The notes beneath the pieces were generated by a model. The model ran no database searches and was not told the DNA's origin. It saw nothing but the letters and a program-made list of their open reading frames with translations. A stretch of DNA of 38,792 bases from Bacillota bacterium. Its GTDB lineage: Bacteria; Bacillota; Clostridia; Peptostreptococcales; Anaerovoracaceae. Made by a program: the position numbers and the translations under genes. Positions 23,876 through 31,267 of the stretch are shown in pieces (the first letter of the stretch is position 1; the number at the start of each line of letters is the position of its first letter). The stretch is from the NCBI GenBank assembly GCA_017557505.1, contig JAFYYP010000039.1, forward strand, positions 1 to 38,792, written 5' to 3'.

Positions 23876-25224
23876 TCGTTGCCTCCTTCCTGCGCCGGCC
23901 CTACGAGGAACGAAGTCGGCAGCCTCCAGGAGGAGTTCGCGTAGTACAGCGTTACGCTGGTCATCAGATATTCGTTGTTATAGTACAGGGACGAGGAACT
24001 GCCGCCGTCCAGGTTGGCTGCATTGACCGCGCCGTACTGCATCATGACGTTGATCAGGTCCTGCGCCGTCGCGCCGAGGTGGCCGCTTGCGCCGCGCCCG
24101 TCGGTGACCAACAGCAGGATCGCGCCGTCCGCCCGCTGGCCGATGACGGTCCTCGGGTTGGCGCCGGAACCTGCGCCGTTCAGCTGCCGCGGTTCTCCGT
24201 TGATGATGAGCGGCACGAAGTGGTTGTTCGCGTCGGTCGCTTCGTCCTGGAAGGCCACGGCGTCGCGGATGCCCTGCTCTTCCACAAAATCCTTGAACTG
24301 CTTCGTCGACCATCCGGAGATGGGTTCGATGCGCAGGATGTTCTTATTGTCGAGGCCGATCATGTACAGGCCGGTCCAGCCGCTCGGGTCGTTCAGCAGG
24401 ATCTCTCCCTTCGAGACGCAGACGCCGTAGGGCCTTCCGCCTTTGTTCATGTCCGCGGCGTACAGGCCGCCGTTGACCCCGCCGATGGCGCCGTGCATCG
24501 TGACGAGCTGGTCGAGCTCCTTGCCGTATTCGCCCCAGGGATACGTCGTACCGACGAAGACCTGCGAGGGATCCGCGACGATCATGAGCGTGCCGAAAAA
24601 GCTGCGGCCGTTCACCTGCACGATCTCGACGCCGTTCTCGTCGAAGTTGCCCTGCACGGGCTCGTCCGTTGCAATCAGATCTTCGTTGATGTCCGTCTCC
24701 ATTTCCGCCATGGACGTGCGGCTGACGATCTCATTGATCTCGTCCTCCGACAGGAACATGGTGGCGAGGAACTTCAGGTTGCCGGATTCCAGCACCGTCG
24801 TGACGAACGTGTCGCGCGCGGACGGGGACGGCCCGTGGATGATGGACGCCACGATGACGACAAGCGCCAGCGCGACGGCTGCCACGGTCGTGAGCAGCAC
24901 TAAAAGGATGCGGCCGATGATCTTGCCGGCGCCGAGGTGTCCGGCAGCCCTTTCCGGCTTTTCGCGCACCGGTTTCTCACAGACCTGTCTTTCCGTCTTA
25001 GGCGCTGTTTCCTTCGGCGCGCCTTTGCGTTTCTGCTCTTCTTCCAGCTTACGCTTGGCAACGCGGCCGATCAGCACCTGTTCTTTGGAGCGCAGCAAAG
25101 CCTGCATGTCCTCTTCAGAGACGCTGCCGGTTTTCGAAAGCTGTTCGGGTGATTCTTCTTGTATCTTGCGGAACTGGTCACCGTAGACGGCGGTGAAGCT
25201 CAGATCCCTTTCTTTTTCGTCCAA
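23872..25224 (-). CDS. Membrane-anchored phosphodiester glycosidase (NAGPA domain)
   Basis: A 450-residue protein. The N-terminal 95 residues are charged and cytoplasmic; a membrane helix follows (IIGRILLVLLTTVAAVALALV, about 102-128), then an extracellular NAGPA domain (about 240-445). Signature stretches are GAIGGVNGGLY, GANPRTVIGQRADGAILLLV, DGRGASGHLGATAQDL and AANLDGGSSSSLYY. The family cleaves phosphodiester-linked sugars, as in the uncovering enzyme, and bacterial members act on wall polymers or exopolysaccharides. It lies 4 bases after galE. The substrate is not known. Confidence 0.88.
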   Translation of the reverse strand: MDEKERDLSFTAVYGDQFRKIQEESPEQLSKTGSVSEEDMQALLRSKEQVLIGRVAKRKLEEEQKRKGAPKETAPKTERQVCEKPVREKPERAAGHLGAGKIIGRILLVLLTTVAAVALALVVIVASIIHGPSPSARDTFVTTVLESGNLKFLATMFLSEDEINEIVSRTSMAEMETDINEDLIATDEPVQGNFDENGVEIVQVNGRSFFGTLMIVADPSQVFVGTTYPWGEYGKELDQLVTMHGAIGGVNGGLYAADMNKGGRPYGVCVSKGEILLNDPSGWTGLYMIGLDNKNILRIEPISGWSTKQFKDFVEEQGIRDAVAFQDEATDANNHFVPLIINGEPRQLNGAGSGANPRTVIGQRADGAILLLVTDGRGASGHLGATAQDLINVMMQYGAVNAANLDGGSSSSLYYNNEYLMTSVTLYYANSSWRLPTSFLVGPAQEGGNE

Positions 25225-25228
25225 TCCT

Positions 25229-26227
25229 TTATCCTTTCATCTCCCAGTTCCAGGAGTCGCGGCACATGTCTTCGACGGTCTTCTCGGTGTGCCAGTGCAG
25301 CACTTCTTCCGCCTTTGTTGCGTCCGCATAGAATTCTGCGATGTCTCCCGCGCGGCGCGGCGCGATGACGTAGGGCACGTCGATGTTGTTGACCCTCTTG
25401 AACGTCTCCACCAGCTGCAGCACGCTCGTGCCCTTGCCGCTGCCCAGATTGAAGACTTCCGTCCCGGCATGGTCTTTCGCGTACTGATACGCCGCCAGGT
25501 GCCCCTTCGCCAGATCCACAACGTGGATGTAGTCGCGCACGCCGGTACCATCCACGGTCGGGTAATCGTTGCCGTACACGTTCAGATGCGGCAGTTCGCC
25601 CTTCGCGACCCTTGTGATGTAGGGCATCAGGTTGTTCGGGATGCCCGAAGGGTCATCGCCCAACAGACCGCTTTCGTGCGCTCCGATGGGGTTGAAATAG
25701 CGCAGCAGCGAAACGGACAGGGACGGATCCGCCTTTGCGGCGTCCATCAGGATCTGTTCGTTCATGAACTTGCTCCAGCCGTAGGGATTCGTGCAGTCGC
25801 CGGTCTGCATGGTCTCGACGTAGGGGATCGGGTTGTTCTCGCCGTACACCGTCGCCGAGGAGCTGAACACAAAGACTTTGCAGCCGTGACGCCTCATGGC
25901 ATCCAGCAGCGTCAGCGTGGACAGCAGGTTGTTGCGGTAGTATTCGACGGGCTTTTCCACAGATTCGCCCACGGCCTTAAAGCCCGCAAAGTGGATGACG
26001 CCTTCTATGTCGTATTGCGAGAAGATCGCTTCGACTGCTTCCGCATCGCACATGTCCGCGCACACGAAAGCCGGCCGCACGCCCGTGATCGTTTCGATGC
26101 GGTCCACGACGTCCGCGGTGCTGTTGGAGAGGTCATCCGCGATGACGGTCTCCAGCCCCGCCTGTATGAATTCGACGGCGGTATGCGAGCCGATAAAGCC
26201 CGTGCCGCCCGTTAACAACAAAGCCAT
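25229..26227 (-). CDS. galE: UDP-glucose 4-epimerase
   Basis: A 332-residue short-chain dehydrogenase-type epimerase of usual length. It has the NAD-binding motif TGGTGFIGSH at the N terminus, HFAGFKAVGES, the catalytic serine region SSSATVYGE and the YxxxK pair in NPYGWSKFMNEQ. LRYFNPIGAHESG and VRDYIHVVDLAKGH are GalE hallmarks. It interconverts UDP-glucose and UDP-galactose in the cytoplasm. It lies three bases after the amidase and four before the phosphodiester glycosidase gene, suggesting a link to surface polysaccharide. Confidence 0.96.
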   Translation of the reverse strand: MALLLTGGTGFIGSHTAVEFIQAGLETVIADDLSNSTADVVDRIETITGVRPAFVCADMCDAEAVEAIFSQYDIEGVIHFAGFKAVGESVEKPVEYYRNNLLSTLTLLDAMRRHGCKVFVFSSSATVYGENNPIPYVETMQTGDCTNPYGWSKFMNEQILMDAAKADPSLSVSLLRYFNPIGAHESGLLGDDPSGIPNNLMPYITRVAKGELPHLNVYGNDYPTVDGTGVRDYIHVVDLAKGHLAAYQYAKDHAGTEVFNLGSGKGTSVLQLVETFKRVNNIDVPYVIAPRRAGDIAEFYADATKAEEVLHWHTEKTVEDMCRDSWNWEMKG

Positions 26228-26230
26228 ACG

Positions 26231-27175
26231 TTAAGGTAATTTGATTCCGTACTGATCCAGGATATACGTGTCGATCTCCATGCGCACGGTCAGCAGGTCG
26301 TTGATGATGTGGCAGATCGCGAGGTCGCCCTTCAGCGACAGCAGCTTGCCGCCGTCGTATTCGCCCAGATCCGTGTATTCGAGCAGGAAGTCGAGCATGT
26401 GGTTCGCGGCCTTCTTGGCAGAAGCCATCAGGTCCGGATCGCTCTGGATCGTGGAGAAACGCAGGCCGCCCTTATGCAGCAGGCAGGGCGTCGGCAGATG
26501 CCAGCCCTTGACGACGGAGACGCGCACCGTCGCTTTGCCCGCGGATTCGAGACCGCAGATCATGGATTCGCCGTCGCCCATCAGCGCGTGCATATCGCCC
26601 ATGGAGAGCAGCGCGCCGGGTACGTTCACCGGCAGATACAGCGTAGATCCTTCCACGATCTTGTTGCAGTCCATGTTGCCGCCGTGATCGCCGGGCAGCT
26701 CGGTGGACCATTTGCCGGGCGTCTCGTTTTCCCACACGCCGGGCAGACTGCCGGGGACGGGCGCCGTGCCGATGACCCCGATCATCGTATCGATCGGGAA
26801 TTCCAGCTTATCGTTGAACTTGACGGTATCGCCGGATACGTCGAACTCTCTGACGACCCTTTCCTTGACCCCGGGTCTCTGGTAGAACGCGCCGCCGACG
26901 ATCGACTGGCGCATGTAGCCCTTGCCGTTCAGTTTGATCTTCAGGATCTCGACCTTCAGCACATCGCCGGGCTCCGCGCCGTTCACGTACAGCGGGCCGG
27001 TCGCCGGGTTGTCGATGGTCAGTTCTTCGTGATCCACGGAACCGTCCGCACGCAGGCGGTCGTCGTAGCAGTTTCTGCAGTCGAATTCGATCGTGTCGCC
27101 GCTTTCGCAGAACGCGACCGGTTTATTATCGGGGCTGTGATCGCCCGTCACAAATTCTCTCGAGATCTTTAACAT
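26231..27175 (-). CDS. Formamidase/acetamidase family protein
   Basis: A 314-residue protein of the FmdA/AmdA family. Supporting stretches are NPATGPLYVNGAEPGDVL (about 56-73), FPIDTMIGVIG, PGDHGGNMDCNKI and GALLSMGDMHALMGDGE, all typical of the fold. Members hydrolyse short amides to ammonia and a carboxylate. It has a strong ribosome site (AGGAGG) and a good sigma-A promoter, is divergent from arginase, and is first in the series running through galE to 21933. The exact substrate is not determinable. Confidence 0.93.
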   Translation of the reverse strand: MLKISREFVTGDHSPDNKPVAFCESGDTIEFDCRNCYDDRLRADGSVDHEELTIDNPATGPLYVNGAEPGDVLKVEILKIKLNGKGYMRQSIVGGAFYQRPGVKERVVREFDVSGDTVKFNDKLEFPIDTMIGVIGTAPVPGSLPGVWENETPGKWSTELPGDHGGNMDCNKIVEGSTLYLPVNVPGALLSMGDMHALMGDGESMICGLESAGKATVRVSVVKGWHLPTPCLLHKGGLRFSTIQSDPDLMASAKKAANHMLDFLLEYTDLGEYDGGKLLSLKGDLAICHIINDLLTVRMEIDTYILDQYGIKLP

Positions 27176-27201
27176 AGAGCTTTCGTCCTCCTATTTTGTC
27201 T

Positions 27202-27230
27202 ATTATACCACAGCTGGCCCCATATGAGAA
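27202..27230 (-). promoter_or_regulatory. Promoter of the amidase-galE operon
   Basis: On the minus strand TTCTCA (27225-27230) and TATAAT (27202-27207) are 17 bases apart, with the ATG 26 bases beyond the -10 box and AGGAGG between. It is back to back with the arginase promoter. Confidence 0.75.
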
Positions 27231-27231
27231 T

Positions 27232-27249
27232 TATGCATATTTATTCAAT
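27232..27249 (+). promoter_or_regulatory. ARG box (ArgR/AhrC operator) upstream of arginase
   Basis: TATGCATATTTATTCAAT matches the 18-base ARG-box consensus TNTGAATWWWWATTCANW at all fixed positions but one (C for A). It ends one base before the arginase -35 box and is adjacent to the divergent amidase -35. A second weaker half-match, TGTATAAATAT, overlaps the -35 box. In Bacillus, AhrC bound upstream of such promoters activates arginine catabolism. The role here is inferred. Confidence 0.6.
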
Positions 27250-27250
27250 G

Positions 27251-27279
27251 TTGTATAAATATGGCCTTTACGATATACT
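27251..27279 (+). promoter_or_regulatory. Arginase promoter
   Basis: TTGTAT (27251-27256) and TATACT (27274-27279) are 17 bases apart. The ATG is at 27304, with the ribosome site AAAGGAG in between. Confidence 0.75.
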
Positions 27280-27303
27280 GAAAGCAGCGAAAGGAGCACT
27301 CCC

Positions 27304-28200
27304 ATGATCCGGAAAAGAATCGATCTGATCGGCGCCAAGCTCGACCAGGGCGCCTCCAAGCGCGGGGTCTGCATCGGCCCCGAAGCCATCCGCTTCGCCG
27401 GCATCTGCAAAGGCATCGAAGCGCTTGGTTATGAACTCAACGACAAAGGCAATCTCGTTCAGCTCGACACCGGCCGCACCAGCGAAAAGCTGCGCAACTA
27501 CGACCAGGTGATCGACATGAACCGCCGCCTGTACGAAAGTACGAAACAGAGCTTCGAAGAAGGCGCGTTCCCCGTCATGCTCGGCGGAGACCACTCCGCG
27601 GCAGCAGGCACGGTGAGCGCCGTATCGAAGGCACACAACGGCAACATCGGCATCATCTGGGTGGACGCCCACGGCGACTGGAACAACGACGAATCCACTG
27701 AGAGCGGCAACATGCACGGCATGCCCTTTTCCGCCCTGTGCGGCTGGGGCCCGGACTGCATGGTCGATTACGGCCAGAGCCCCGCTTACGTGGACCCGAA
27801 ACACTGTGTGCAGATCGCGGGCCGCGACATCGACATGGAGGAAAGAAAGCGCATGAAGGCAGCCGGAGTGAACGTGTTCTCCATCGACGTCATCGACCGG
27901 CTCGGCATGGAGGAAGTCGTCCGCCGCGCCATCGCGATCGCGAGCGACGGCACCGACGGTTTCCATGTTTCCTTCGACATCGACAGCCTGTCGCCTGAAT
28001 TTGCGCCGGGCACCGGCACCCTCGTCCACGACGGACTCACCGCCCGCGAAGCGTTCCTGTGCATGGAGATGTTCGCCGAATGCGGCAAAGTGCTCGGTCT
28101 GGACATGGTCGAAGTCAACCCCATCCTCGACGAGAAGAACCGCACGGCCACGATGGCCAGCGAGCTCGTGCTCTCCTGCCTGGGAAAGACAGTCTTCTAG
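27304..28200 (+). CDS. rocF: Arginase
   Basis: A 298-residue ureohydrolase of normal arginase length. Mn-binding motifs are GGDHS (about 96-100), WVDAHGDWNN and SFDIDSLSPEFAPGTGT; the C-terminal LGLDMVEVNPILD is also typical. It splits arginine into ornithine and urea. DAHGDWN, with Gly where many members have Ala or Thr, is seen in true arginases. It is a single-gene unit with its own promoter, an ARG box and a terminator, and is divergent from an amidase. Agmatinase or another ureohydrolase specificity is less likely. Confidence 0.93.
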   Translation: MIRKRIDLIGAKLDQGASKRGVCIGPEAIRFAGICKGIEALGYELNDKGNLVQLDTGRTSEKLRNYDQVIDMNRRLYESTKQSFEEGAFPVMLGGDHSAAAGTVSAVSKAHNGNIGIIWVDAHGDWNNDESTESGNMHGMPFSALCGWGPDCMVDYGQSPAYVDPKHCVQIAGRDIDMEERKRMKAAGVNVFSIDVIDRLGMEEVVRRAIAIASDGTDGFHVSFDIDSLSPEFAPGTGTLVHDGLTAREAFLCMEMFAECGKVLGLDMVEVNPILDEKNRTATMASELVLSCLGKTVF

Positions 28201-28214
28201 AATCAAGGCAAACA

Positions 28215-28246
28215 AAAAGCAGACGCGCGCAAGCACGTCTGCTTTT
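28215..28246. terminator. Terminator between convergent arginase and DUF523 genes
   Basis: AAAAGCAGACG and CGTCTGCTTTT form a perfect 11-bp stem with a 10-base loop. The stem ends in a T-run on both strands, so it can serve arginase (+) and the DUF523 gene (-). Confidence 0.85.
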
Positions 28247-28258
28247 CGCATGCTCTTC

Positions 28259-28696
28259 TTACAGCAGTTTCTCCACTTCGCTGGCCGGCAGCACTTCGAT
28301 GCCGTTGGCTTTCAGCACGCGCACTGTCCAGCCGTCGCCTTCGACGAGGCCGCCGTCGAATTTGCCGTTGTGGATGACCCCGCAGCCGCACGACGGGCTT
28401 CTGTCCTGCATCAACGCTTTCGTGATGGCATGGCCTTTCGCGATGCTCAGGGTCAGTTCGGCGCCGTAATCGTATTCGTACGTCACGTCCCTGCCGCTCT
28501 TCGTCAGCACGCGGCCGAGGAAGATCTCGGACGGTTCGCGCGGCGTTTCGAGTCCGCCCAGTTCCTCCGGGCAGACGCCGATCAGGTTGTATTTATCCTC
28601 GAGTTCTTCGAGGCACTCCATCTTCTTGCAGCTGCCGTCGTAGCGGCAAGGAATGCCTAAAAGGCAATTGGAAATCAATAATTTTTTCTTTCTCAT
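28259..28696 (-). CDS. DUF523 family protein
   Basis: A 145-residue protein with the DUF523 pattern: SNCLLGIPCRYDGSCK at the N terminus, GVCPEELGGL..PR in the middle and KALMQDRSPSCGCG. The conserved cysteines suggest metal or Fe-S binding; its biochemical role is not established. The start at 28696 (MRKKKLLISNCLLG) fits the family. There is no Shine-Dalgarno before it; the only longer frame begins in the inverted-repeat element and is implausible. Confidence 0.9.
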   Translation of the reverse strand: MRKKKLLISNCLLGIPCRYDGSCKKMECLEELEDKYNLIGVCPEELGGLETPREPSEIFLGRVLTKSGRDVTYEYDYGAELTLSIAKGHAITKALMQDRSPSCGCGVIHNGKFDGGLVEGDGWTVRVLKANGIEVLPASEVEKLL

Positions 28697-28732
28697 TTTT
28701 TTAGTCTGATAGTTCACTACAGAAGAGACTGA

Positions 28733-28821
28733 GGAGCCGGACAAACTAAGCGAGGTCGTCTGCAAGCGCCGGAGCGAAGCGACAGAGCGGGCCGAGCGTG
28801 TTTGTCCGGGCCGAAGGCTCC
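28733..28821. repeat. 89-base inverted-repeat element between DUF523 and lipoprotein genes
   Basis: Perfect 10-base arms CCGGACAAAC (28737-28746) and GTTTGTCCGG (28800-28809) enclose 53 GC-rich bases with several GAGCG/GCGAG words. Outer GGAGCC (28733) and GGCTCC (28816-28821) can also pair. It codes for nothing recognisable and looks like a dispersed palindromic element or small hairpin RNA. It fills most of the gap downstream of the lipoprotein stop, so it may also act in 3'-end formation. Confidence 0.6.
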
Positions 28822-28825
28822 GGTG

Positions 28826-29569
28826 CTAATTTACGTTATAAAACTGCAATACCCGCAGCGGCAGCGCATGCTCCGCCCCGTCGTCCCACGGCTCGACCAG
28901 CACGTCCCAATCGTTCTGCACGATCAGTCCTTCCTTATCTTCGATGTGTACGCGAAGCACGGTCGCGTTGTTCTTTTCGTCTTTTCCCAGCAGCACGATC
29001 GAAGACGTGACCCCGATGCTAAGACCGTCCACGTCGATCAGGTCCGACTTGGGATTGCCGGAAATGCCGTACACGTCCTCAAGCTTCGGGGCAGCGTCCC
29101 CCGCCTCGTAGCCGGGCAGCAGCGCGGCAGCGTAATCCAGCGCATCCGGCTGGTGGATGTGCGTGATCTTGTTAAAGTCCGTCATGTTCTCGGGCGGCAG
29201 CGCCGTGATGCCCATGCCTGTGACCGTCCAGAAATCGTCCGCGGACGGTTCGTTCTCGTCGAACGTGTCGGGAAACGTCGCCTTGTAGGCGAGCATCTGC
29301 GCGATGGCGGGCAGTTCGAATTCGGCATCCGTCCAAAGCGGGTCGTCTTCCGGTACGGGAACAAGCCCCGCCTGTGCGTACAGATCGTCGGCAGCCGGTT
29401 CTTCCGCTTCAGCCTCCCCGTTTTCTTCCGCCTGCAACGCCGCCTGCGCATCCTGGATGGCCTGCACGGTCTCCGGATCCACCTTGGCTTTGCAGCCGGT
29501 CAGCGAAGCAGCCAGCGCGAGCGCCAGCAGAAGAGCTATGAACTTGTTTCTATTCTGCGCTGTATTCAC
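28826..29569 (-). CDS. Unknown lipoprotein
   Basis: Not recognised beyond being a lipoprotein. It has 247 residues; the signal peptide ends LTGC (Cys26), followed by an Ala/Glu-rich linker (about 30-62) and a compact domain (about 65-247) containing FWTVTGMGITALPPENM, a central acidic region and a beta-rich end (NDWDVLVEPWDDGAEH, LRVLQFYNVN). The start is GTG at 29567-29569 with GAGGAAA just upstream; it overlaps the amidohydrolase 3' end by 20 bases, indicating coupling. Confidence 0.75.
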   Translation of the reverse strand: MNTAQNRNKFIALLLALALAASLTGCKAKVDPETVQAIQDAQAALQAEENGEAEAEEPAADDLYAQAGLVPVPEDDPLWTDAEFELPAIAQMLAYKATFPDTFDENEPSADDFWTVTGMGITALPPENMTDFNKITHIHQPDALDYAAALLPGYEAGDAAPKLEDVYGISGNPKSDLIDVDGLSIGVTSSIVLLGKDEKNNATVLRVHIEDKEGLIVQNDWDVLVEPWDDGAEHALPLRVLQFYNVN

Positions 29570-31181
29570 AGTTTCCTCTAATATATGTCTTCTTGATCTC
29601 CACGTCCTTGATCGCGTCGGGATCGATCGTGAAAATATCCTCGTCAGTCACGACAAAGTCCGCGGATTTGCCGGCCTTGATGCTGCCGGCCCAATCTTCT
29701 CTCCAACCTGCGTAGGCCGCCTGCGTCGTGAACAGGCTGAGCGCCTGCTCGACCGTCAGGTTCTGTTCGGGCTGCCAGCCTCCCGGCGGATTCAGGTCGT
29801 TGCCCTTGCGGGTGACCGCGCAGTGGATGTTCTGCATAATATTCATATCTTCCACCGGGCAGTCGGAGCCGCCGCACGCGTGGATGCCCATATCGAACAT
29901 GGTCTTCCAGCCGTAGCTCGTCGCGGCCTTCTCTTCGCCCACGCGGGTCACGAGGATCTTGTAGTCGTAATTCAGGAAGATGGGCTGGATGTAGCCGATC
30001 AGGTCCATCTCCTTCATCTTGTCGTACTGGTCGGGGTTCATGATCTGGCAGTGGATGATGCCGTCACGGCCTTTGCCCATGCCGGGGTTGTTCTTCCTCG
30101 CCTTTTCGATGGCTTCCATGACCATATCCATGCCCGCGTCGCCGATGGCGTGGATCGCGATCTGGCAGCCGTGCTTATACGCGTTGTCCACGAGGAAGTC
30201 GAGTTCGTCCTGTGTGAGCATGTTCACGCCTCTGTTGACTCCGTCGCCGTCCTTGTACGGCTCGCGCATAAACGCCGTGCGGGCGCCGAGCGCACCGTCG
30301 ATCAGCACCTTGTACGGTCCGAGCGTGTATTTCTCGGTGTCCTGCCAGCCGGTACCGTAGCCGTTCGCGAAGAAGTCCGCCTGCCATTCGCGCACGGGCA
30401 GGTTGCACTGCTCGTATACGCGCATCTTCATTTTGCCCTCTTCGATCAGTTCGTGATAGGCCTGAATGACTTTTTTATAGTTGCCCGGCACGTCCTTGAA
30501 GTCGTCGGAGTGGATCTCCACGATGCCGCACTTCAGGGCCTTCGCCTGCGACAGCAGGATGAGCTCCTTGACGCCTTCCAGCGTCTCTTCGGGGATGGCG
30601 TCCAGAACGCAGGCGCGGGCGTTCTCGCGGAAGATGCCCAGCGGTCTTCCGGTCTCGTCGCGGTCGATGACGCCGCCTTCCACGTCGTCCGCCTGTTCGC
30701 TCATGCCCATGATCTCCAGAGCCGGCGTGTTGACGACGATGACGTGGCCGCAGGTCCTGGTAAAGGCCAGGGGAACGGTCGTCGAGATCTTATCGAGGTC
30801 GTCGCGGGTGATGAAGCGCTTTTCGTCGGAGAAGTTGTCCTGGTTCCAGCCGCGGCCGCGCACCCAGCGCCCCTCGGGGATATCGTGGGTCGCAAGGAAA
30901 CTGCGGGAATATTCGATCAAGCCTTCGATCGACGTACATTCGTTGTGGTTCATGTCGCGGAGGATCAGGCCTTCGGACAGATTGTGCATATGCGTCTCGA
31001 AGAAACCGGGCAGGATGGTCTTGCCCTGCATGTCTTCCGCCTGGCAGGCGCCGACCATGCCGAAGATCTCTTCGTTCATGCCGACGGCCCGGAAGCAGCC
31101 GTCTTCCACCAGCATCGCCTGAGCGTGCATGGCGTCCTTTTCCATCGTGATGATATTCGCGTTATAATAAATTTTCCTCAT
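29550..31181 (-). CDS. Amidohydrolase, YtcJ-like (Amidohydro_3)
   Basis: A 543-residue cytoplasmic metal-dependent hydrolase of usual YtcJ-like length. The N-terminal beta domain leads to GKTILPGFFETHMHNL, with the H-x-H metal site at about 64-66. Later motifs are RGRGWNQDNF, IAIHAIGDAGMDMVM (metal histidine), HCQIMNPDQ and GGSDCPVEDMN (catalytic aspartate), ending in the returning beta domain GSIKAGKSADFVV. Members act on N-acyl or cyclic amides; the substrate here is unknown. The ribosome site AGGAGG precedes the ATG. It is divergent from an ABC exporter across an AT-rich gap holding TATAAT-like boxes for both sides. Confidence 0.9.
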   Translation of the reverse strand: MRKIYYNANIITMEKDAMHAQAMLVEDGCFRAVGMNEEIFGMVGACQAEDMQGKTILPGFFETHMHNLSEGLILRDMNHNECTSIEGLIEYSRSFLATHDIPEGRWVRGRGWNQDNFSDEKRFITRDDLDKISTTVPLAFTRTCGHVIVVNTPALEIMGMSEQADDVEGGVIDRDETGRPLGIFRENARACVLDAIPEETLEGVKELILLSQAKALKCGIVEIHSDDFKDVPGNYKKVIQAYHELIEEGKMKMRVYEQCNLPVREWQADFFANGYGTGWQDTEKYTLGPYKVLIDGALGARTAFMREPYKDGDGVNRGVNMLTQDELDFLVDNAYKHGCQIAIHAIGDAGMDMVMEAIEKARKNNPGMGKGRDGIIHCQIMNPDQYDKMKEMDLIGYIQPIFLNYDYKILVTRVGEEKAATSYGWKTMFDMGIHACGGSDCPVEDMNIMQNIHCAVTRKGNDLNPPGGWQPEQNLTVEQALSLFTTQAAYAGWREDWAGSIKAGKSADFVVTDEDIFTIDPDAIKDVEIKKTYIRGNCEYSAE

Positions 31182-31267
31182 GTTGCCTCCTAGCCTAGTG
31201 GCGAAATCCTGATAATAACAGTATAATTATTTTAATAGATTTTATGCTCTGAAACAAGGAGGAACCT

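Noticed and set aside
22604-23944. 446-codon plus-strand frame opposite the lipoprotein and anchored protein genes
   Set aside because: It covers several minus-strand genes with strong signals and has no domain; a composition artefact.
27268-28251. 327-codon open frame opposite arginase
   Set aside because: It lies antisense to a well-supported arginase gene and shows low-complexity His/Ala/Val composition typical of antisense frames.
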